In this document: piece after piece, positions 15,459-20,014 of the stretch
Layout of the letters: every line of letters starts with the position of its first letter
Position numbering within the stretch: the stretch's first letter is position 1
From: a virus
Direction: 5' to 3' (one strand)
DNA: 20,014 bases
Virus record (IMG/VR): IMGVR_UViG_3300034375_005902
Span: 1-20,014 of that record
Notes under the pieces: model-generated
What the model saw: the letters and a program-made list of their open reading frames with translations, nothing else
Databases searched by the model: none
What the model was told of the DNA's origin: nothing
Program-made: the position numbers and the translations under genes

Positions 15459-16279
15459 CGCAACTTCGACTCCCAAACCTTTTTGCTTCGCGACAGTATT
15501 TCATCGGAGTCAATGTTGCACGAAGAGCCTACGGAGTCATAGCCGCCTATAAAACAATCCTCCTTGTAGACTTCGTGGATCGCGTCAGCAGCCTCTTGAG
15601 ACAGTCTTTCAGCGGGGGGCTTTTTCATCTCCTCGGTTTTTGAATACATCTTGGTATGCCTGCTTAATGAAAGATCGATTCCTATCGCCTTGCAGACGGC
15701 GGGCCAATCTTTGTCAATCTGTTCATACCGCCCAACAAACGAAAACTCTGGATAAGCCCACGACCATTGATGCGAAGTCAGATAGAACCTTAAAGAGCAA
15801 GGCCTTGTCTTCGCGTACCTTGATGATCTCAGAGAAACAGCAAACTCATTGAGGGATTTGCCTTGCACAAGCGTCTTTTTCCCGGCTTGCTCCCATGAGT
15901 TCAGAAGATTCCAAACGGATATGATTCTTGCCCACGGGTTGCGTATGAATGTGAAACTGAATCTTCTTTTGAACTCGGTTTTGGTCAGACACTTCTCCCG
16001 CAATAGAGCAGCAACGGGCGTATGATTGTGGCAGACGTTCACATGCGAATACAGCGGGTTTGAGTAAAAAACCTTGGCATGGTTCGCTTGATTGATTCTT
16101 ACATAGTCAAACACTCCTTGCTTCAGGATACCGTGCATGCTTTCAGAGGCTGTTCTCGGGATTTTCGTAAAAATGAACGGCCTTGCCCTTTGCCCATTGC
16201 CTCTTTTTTCGATGCTGACATTCCTTCTCTTCATGTCCGCAATAAGGGTGTCTGCATTTTTATTGCTTCCGTTTTTCAT
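15455..16279 (-). CDS. PAPS-dependent sulfotransferase (family 2-like)
   Basis: A 274-residue cytosolic protein that should move sulfate from PAPS to a sugar or other hydroxyl. The 5'-phosphosulfate loop is FTKIPRTASES (residues 37-47, K39 and S45). The 3'-phosphate motif is FIRNPWARIISVW (111-123, R113 and S121). A His cluster HNHTP near 84-88 could contain the catalytic base, and FVGRYEQIDKDW near 182-193 is a later family landmark. No membrane anchor is present, in contrast to Golgi carbohydrate sulfotransferases. The ATG at 16279 makes an ATGA overlap with the TAGT stop. The composition is AT-richer than the head genes. The acceptor is unknown; the neighbours suggest a phage-made glycan. 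Confidence 0.88.
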   Translation of the reverse strand: MKNGSNKNADTLIADMKRRNVSIEKRGNGQRARPFIFTKIPRTASESMHGILKQGVFDYVRINQANHAKVFYSNPLYSHVNVCHNHTPVAALLREKCLTKTEFKRRFSFTFIRNPWARIISVWNLLNSWEQAGKKTLVQGKSLNEFAVSLRSSRYAKTRPCSLRFYLTSHQWSWAYPEFSFVGRYEQIDKDWPAVCKAIGIDLSLSRHTKMYSKTEEMKKPPAERLSQEAADAIHEVYKEDCFIGGYDSVGSSCNIDSDEILSRSKKVWESKLR

Positions 16280-17178
16280 GGCTGGATTCCCTTGCGATAC
16301 TTCTCGCTGAGCAACACCGGGCAAGTCTTCTTCCAAATGACCTTATGGTGAATCCTCCACTTCCCCGCCATTCGCGCAACTTTGACGCACGACGGAGCAA
16401 CCATAACGGAATAGAAGGATTTGATGTACGTTCCAAGTTCGAGATAAATCTCGGTGCATCCTCCTGTTCTCTTTTGCGTAGGAGGCTGATACACCCTTAC
16501 ATGCGGAATCGTGGCAAACAAGTCTCCTCTTCTCCCGCCCTCAACATAGAGATTCACGTCGTCATTCACCCGACCCCGAAAGACCACTGGTCTGTCAGTC
16601 CGAAAGAAAAAACTGTTCATTACCTTCCGGTACATTCTTCCGGACCTATGCAACTTCATCAGCAACGATTTTTGATGAGGAGTGTCTGGGCCTCCATCAC
16701 CACCGATAAAGTCTCCTCCCTGAGCAAAGGCAACAGACTTGAACGACGTGCTGTCAAGAAAGTCCAGGCAATGCTCAAATACTGCGTCAATGTTCTTGAT
16801 CTGGGTTTCTTCAACTTTCCAGATGTATTCGTCTTTGTCGTTGAGCCTCCATGTGAAGTCTGTGTAATCGTCGTCAAGTTGAAGGAAATGCGTTAGACGC
16901 ATTTCCTTGGCTAAAATGAAGTTGTAGTTTCTCGCGTAGACAATCGAGTTTCTTCGATCATAGTTGTCGCAGGCATCAACCTGATTGGAGAAAGAAGTCT
17001 TGTCGAATACGATCACCTCATCGCCATACTTTTCGATGTACTGATCAGCCTGAGAGTCTTCGTTATCTACCAGAATGTAGATTTTCCCCGTATATCCGCT
17101 GCTCCTAAGTGCGTCATATGTCAGCAGAGAATCAGCGCGACCGTGAGAAAGAATAAAAGCGGCAAAATTTCGTTTCAT
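16276..17178 (-). CDS. TAGT/GREB1-type glycosyltransferase
   Basis: A 300-residue protein of the phage family linked to TET/JBP-associated glycosyltransferases and the GREB1 C-terminal domain. Features: FILSHGRADSLLT (8-20), ILVDNEDSQADQYIEKYGD (35-53), VIVFDK (55-60), the DxD-type LQLDDDY (99-105), FAQGGDFIGG (151-160), FRTDRPVVFRGRVNDDVN (192-209) and a C-terminal MAGKWRIHHKV (270-280). The family as described by Iyer and colleagues is proposed to glycosylate modified bases in phage DNA; I cannot see a base hydroxylase in this window. The ATG at 17178 overlaps the ParB-like stop as ATGA. The three genes that follow it are coupled the same way. Substrate assignment is inference. Confidence 0.85.
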   Translation of the reverse strand: MKRNFAAFILSHGRADSLLTYDALRSSGYTGKIYILVDNEDSQADQYIEKYGDEVIVFDKTSFSNQVDACDNYDRRNSIVYARNYNFILAKEMRLTHFLQLDDDYTDFTWRLNDKDEYIWKVEETQIKNIDAVFEHCLDFLDSTSFKSVAFAQGGDFIGGDGGPDTPHQKSLLMKLHRSGRMYRKVMNSFFFRTDRPVVFRGRVNDDVNLYVEGGRRGDLFATIPHVRVYQPPTQKRTGGCTEIYLELGTYIKSFYSVMVAPSCVKVARMAGKWRIHHKVIWKKTCPVLLSEKYRKGIQP

Positions 17179-17990
17179 TCGGAGTCGTCCCTCTCTTCGG
17201 CAAATGCCTTGTTGAGATTTTCGCCAAGTTTTGCCCATCCATTTTTGATCGCTTCACCTAAATCCACGATGACAAGAGCACTCGCCTCCATAAGCCTTTG
17301 AGTCTCTGGATCGGAGTGTGCGTAAAACTCAGCGGCTTTTTGAAAATCAAAAACGGAGTGACGATACGCCGCAGCCCTCAGAAAAACTTTTTCATCTTCT
17401 GGGACTGAACTGGCATCAATATCCTTGATAAGTTTCTCCGTTGTCGAACAATCAAAGATGTCACCAAGATCGGGTTTCTCTGCTCGCACTTCATAGGCAG
17501 GTACTTCTGTCTTTTCCGTGTAAGGAGAATCATTTGGATTGCTATTCTCCTTTTGCTCAGAGTCATCCTGAAAGTCTTGCTCGAAAATCGACTGCTCTGA
17601 ACTGCTCTGCATCATTTGCTGCAAGGCATCATTTCCGATGTCGATACTCTCGATGAGACTGCTTAACTTCTCCGAGTCGCTCTCAGCCATCGCGGCCAGC
17701 GGATCGAGCGTCGCGAGAATCTTGTCTGCCTCGGCTTCGTCAACATCGAGGATGAGGACCGGGACAACTTCGGCCCCGATCGTCTCTGCCCTGAGATGCC
17801 CGTCGATGAGCATCAGCGACCCGTCATCGAGTTCACGGGCGAGGCAGGCGTCGGCCATGCCGACTTCTGCGAGGATGCCTTTGAGTGCATCCTGTTGAGC
17901 CTTGGGATGCGTTCGCCAGTTCTTCGGGTTCGGGCGAAGATCAGAAGCCGGAACGTGCCTGAGTTCCTTGATCCGATTGCGAATCTGCAT
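17175..17990 (-). CDS. ParB/Srx-like domain protein with extra C-terminal domain
   Basis: A 271-residue protein. Residues 1-110 are a ParB N-terminal-type domain: ASDLRPNPKNWRTHPKAQQDALKG (about 15-38) and LIDGHLRAE (about 61-69) with the conserved GHxR motif. Such domains use NTP (CTP in true ParB) or act as nucleases in phages. A Gln/Ser/Glu-rich linker (about 125-170) leads to a helical C-terminal domain (about 180-260) with VPEDEKVFLRAAAYRHSVFD and SALVIVDLGEAI, which I recall from other phage ParB-like proteins but cannot name. The start at 17990 lies 50 bases inside the HNH gene and fits the usual N-terminus. It is the first gene coupled to the glycan cassette. Function is unknown. Confidence 0.85.
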   Translation of the reverse strand: MQIRNRIKELRHVPASDLRPNPKNWRTHPKAQQDALKGILAEVGMADACLARELDDGSLMLIDGHLRAETIGAEVVPVLILDVDEAEADKILATLDPLAAMAESDSEKLSSLIESIDIGNDALQQMMQSSSEQSIFEQDFQDDSEQKENSNPNDSPYTEKTEVPAYEVRAEKPDLGDIFDCSTTEKLIKDIDASSVPEDEKVFLRAAAYRHSVFDFQKAAEFYAHSDPETQRLMEASALVIVDLGEAIKNGWAKLGENLNKAFAEERDDSE

Positions 17991-18291
17991 TGCGGTTCTC
18001 TCTCAGCGTCTTGCGGGCATGACAGGCAGCACAAAGACACTGCCCGTTCTCAAGGTCATATCTTGCACCACCTTCAGCGATAGGCAAGATGTGGTCCGCA
18101 TGTGCATCGCGTTTGCCGCTGCATATCTTCTTGCAATCCTGGCACTGGTAAGCGTCTCGGATTAGCACCGCCATCCTCCACTGCTTGTGAGCGTTGTCGC
18201 AGTAGCCACGCTGTGCCGCGTTCGGCCTACCTGTGTCGTCTCGCTTGGTGCGAAGACGCGGCGGCTTAAATGTTCCAATGCGGAAGGGCAT
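17941..18291 (-). CDS. HNH endonuclease
   Basis: A 116-residue HNH nuclease: CQDC (50-53), ADHILPIAEGG (65-75), DLENGQCLCAACHARK (80-95). H67, N83 and H92 fit the HNH metal site, and C50, C53, C88 and C91 a structural zinc. HNH proteins encoded beside terminase genes help DNA cleavage during packaging in HK97-like phages. In this window four genes separate it from terS, unlike the usual direct adjacency. The ATG shares a base with the upstream stop (TGATG). It is basic at the N-terminus. Confidence 0.93.
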   Translation of the reverse strand: MPFRIGTFKPPRLRTKRDDTGRPNAAQRGYCDNAHKQWRMAVLIRDAYQCQDCKKICSGKRDAHADHILPIAEGGARYDLENGQCLCAACHARKTLRENRNADSQSDQGTQARSGF

Positions 18292-18695
18292 CAGGAACCA
18301 AACAGGAGGAGAGTGTATGACGACGTGCCGTTCGTGGTGTAGACGTTCACGGTGTCATCGGTATTGTGGATGCAACTGATCGCCATGTGATTGTCAGTCG
18401 CATGGAGTTTGATGTCGATGTCCACGAAGTTGACGAACGCCTCGTTCTCGGAGATGAACCCCGCACGGTCAACGTAAGACATGGTGACAAGGTTGCCTGC
18501 GGCGTCTCGGTAGTCGAGGTCAGACAGGTCGATATTCTGAACCGCCGTGCCGACAGTGCCAGTAACGACGGCCACCTTGCCAGACGTGTAGACATCGGCA
18601 GACGCCAGCGAAGCCTTCTTCTCCGACTCGACGCCCGTTGAAGACGCCGTGTCTACGAATGACATGCTGACGTTGATCGTACCGTTGAGTGCCAT
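18291..18695 (-). CDS. Unrecognised small protein, probably beta-rich virion protein
   Basis: A 134-residue protein starting MALNGTINVSMSFVDTASSTG. It is rich in Thr, Val, Asp, Asn and Ser, with short alternating strands and no signal peptide, Cys pair or membrane segment (a single Cys lies in its last third). The ending TSSYTLLLFGS is hydrophobic. A GAGG site precedes the ATG, and the gene is eight bases from its upstream neighbour. Its composition matches virion structural or fibre-type proteins more than an enzyme. No family is recognised. Confidence 0.6.
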   Translation of the reverse strand: MALNGTINVSMSFVDTASSTGVESEKKASLASADVYTSGKVAVVTGTVGTAVQNIDLSDLDYRDAAGNLVTMSYVDRAGFISENEAFVNFVDIDIKLHATDNHMAISCIHNTDDTVNVYTTNGTSSYTLLLFGS

Positions 18696-18702
18696 GACTG
18701 CC

Positions 18703-19059
18703 TCAAGACTTGAACATGATCGTGCCGCTGACGCCAGTTGAGTAAGCGTCGCCGCTCACAAGTTTGCCATATGGCAGAGCGAAGATCGCATCAGGCAAAG
18801 CGTACATGGCACCGACGCTGGTGCTTGGCTGCAGCGTGATGTTAGCAGGCGAGCCTACGTTGTCGTAGAGGCGACGATACTCGCCGTCTTCCTCATCACT
18901 GCCGTAGACATGAATCGCCACGCTGCTGGTGTGCATCGTGCCAAACGACACGATCGCACCGGCTGCATCTTCCAGACGCACGGTTGTCGCTGAACTCGTT
19001 GCGGTACTGAGCGTCACATCGACGCTCTTATCCCTGCGGACAATATCGACTTCGGCCAT
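18703..19059 (-). CDS. Unrecognised small protein, probably beta-rich virion protein
   Basis: A 118-residue protein starting MAEVDIVRRDKSVDVTLSTATS. It is Ser/Thr/Val/Ala-rich with predicted short strands and an acidic YGSDEEDGEYRRLYDN segment near residues 52-67. It has a strong ribosome binding site (GGAGG, 9 bases before the ATG), which suggests good expression. It looks like a small structural or decoration-type protein. No family is recognised. Confidence 0.6.
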   Translation of the reverse strand: MAEVDIVRRDKSVDVTLSTATSSATTVRLEDAAGAIVSFGTMHTSSVAIHVYGSDEEDGEYRRLYDNVGSPANITLQPSTSVGAMYALPDAIFALPYGKLVSGDAYSTGVSGTIMFKS

Positions 19060-19110
19060 TGTGTGGTGCCTCCAAGGTTCTGCTCAGTGTATCGCAGCGG
19101 CTAGGCTATC

Positions 19111-20014
19111 TCAAAACATATCGTCTGCGGTGCAGTTGCCGTCCTGCAAAACACCGTCAATCCATTCCCGGTAGTCAGCGAGCCACGGCCCAGTGCCTCC
19201 ACCTGACTGAAGCGGCCATGCCAGCACCAGCCGGTCGCCCTTCAGGAAGCAAACGCTACTGCCGCTATCGCCAACCTGAATACTAGCAGGATACTTTGCT
19301 CTTGCCTCGTTCCAGCAGGGGTACACGAACCCCGTCGAAGTGCTGGCCGCAACATATGACAAATCGTTGAGCCCCGGCGGCTTGCTGGCATTGCCATCTG
19401 AGAAGTAGACCAGCGGCGGTGCATCGCCTGCCGGATACTGCGTCGGAGGGCCACCGGCATGCGGCATCTTGCCCGTCCACTCTTTCGACAGCAGTTGTGC
19501 TGGCCTGATCTCCATGTCTCGGTCTAGCGTGGCAATGCAGAGGTCGGCCGATGGGTGGCGGGCCACTGCCGTGACCGTGGCAGTTTCACCTCGCCAGAAA
19601 CGCACAACGTGGCCGATCGGCGGTGCATAGTGGTTAACGTGAACCGTGTGTCGAGGCGTGATAAGTGTGCCGTTGCGGCTGCTCTTCACAACTGGAGAAC
19701 AGTCAATCGCGTCTATCCACTGGTCGCCGTGAGTTTTAATGGCATCGTCAACTGACCGGCTGAATGTCTTCTCAGTCTCACTCAGGTCGATGGTTATCTG
19801 ACCGGCGTCTTTGATGTCCCAGCCGTAGTCGATGAGTTCTTCACGGTACTGTCTTGCGTACTCGGTGAACTTAGACTCGCCCATATCGACAGGAGACATG
19901 GGTGTCGGCAATGTGCCTGCTCGCATCTGAGCATGGACGTTTCGGAGGAACTCGTTGTAATAGACGGATGCCATGCCACTACCGCCGCCAAAGAAGTTGC
20001 GGAAGGCATCTGGC
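19111..20014 (-). CDS. Trypsin-like serine protease-domain protein, 5' end outside window
   Basis: The reading frame is open from the stop at 19111 through the right edge. An ATG at 19974 would give 287 residues, but it has no ribosome binding site and the frame continues upstream as PDAFRNFFGGGSG, so the gene probably starts outside the window. Counting from that Met, the chymotrypsin-fold triad candidates are H109 in ITPRHTVHV, D144 in SADLCIATLD and S237 in VGDSGSSVCFL, all in the right order. A C-terminal LADYREWIDG helix is also typical. No signal peptide is visible in the part seen. A Gly-rich segment before the Met suggests the protease domain is attached to another domain. Substrate and role are unknown. 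Confidence 0.72.
   Translation of the reverse strand, partial: PDAFRNFFGGGSGMASVYYNEFLRNVHAQMRAGTLPTPMSPVDMGESKFTEYARQYREELIDYGWDIKDAGQITIDLSETEKTFSRSVDDAIKTHGDQWIDAIDCSPVVKSSRNGTLITPRHTVHVNHYAPPIGHVVRFWRGETATVTAVARHPSADLCIATLDRDMEIRPAQLLSKEWTGKMPHAGGPPTQYPAGDAPPLVYFSDGNASKPPGLNDLSYVAASTSTGFVYPCWNEARAKYPASIQVGDSGSSVCFLKGDRLVLAWPLQSGGGTGPWLADYREWIDGVLQDGNCTADDMF

Noticed and set aside
1-20014. tRNA genes, CRISPR arrays, insertion sequences, integrase and attachment sites
   Set aside because: I looked for cloverleaf-like sequence, regularly spaced repeats, transposase motifs and tyrosine or serine recombinases, and saw none.

Overview
This window is the morphogenesis region of a tailed double-stranded DNA virus (Caudoviricetes, siphovirus-like, HK97-type head) or of a prophage related to one. 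Every gene I accept lies on the minus strand, so transcription runs from the right end to the left. Genes are tightly packed, and many stop and start codons overlap as ATGA, TGATG or GTGA. I see no integrase, lysis, replication, repressor, tRNA, CRISPR or clear host gene. The sequence therefore does not say whether this is a free phage or a prophage, and the host is unknown. Base composition is moderately GC-rich, except for a visibly AT-richer block at about 14.4-17.2 kb.

In transcription order the right part (about 20.0-17.2 kb) holds a trypsin-like protease-domain gene that runs off the window, two small unrecognised genes, an HNH endonuclease and a ParB-like protein. The ParB-like gene is followed by three ATGA-coupled sugar or sulfate genes (17.18-14.37 kb): a TAGT/GREB1-type glycosyltransferase, a PAPS-dependent sulfotransferase and a UDP-galactopyranose mutase. 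This cassette sits directly against the small terminase gene. It is the most striking part of the window. It could build a sulfated or furanose-bearing modification on phage DNA, or on the virion, but neither target is proven by sequence.

The head module (14.36-7.25 kb) is terminase small and large subunits, a portal with an unusual C-terminal HAD phosphatase and a Tudor-like domain, an HK97 prohead protease with an N-terminal extra domain, a 60-residue zinc-ribbon protein, the major capsid protein and a probable decoration protein. A strong intrinsic terminator (7190-7224) follows, so capsid genes are probably expressed above the genes downstream of it.

The left part (7.18-0.0 kb) starts with a second, GT-A type glycosyltransferase. 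It continues with the usual neck and tail order: head-tail connector, head-tail adaptor, gp10-like tail completion protein, DUF3168-type tail terminator, two tail-tube-like proteins, tail assembly chaperones G and G-T made by a -1 ribosomal frameshift with a visible slippery heptamer and stem, tape measure protein, a probable distal tail protein, and the beginning of one more tail gene cut by the window edge.
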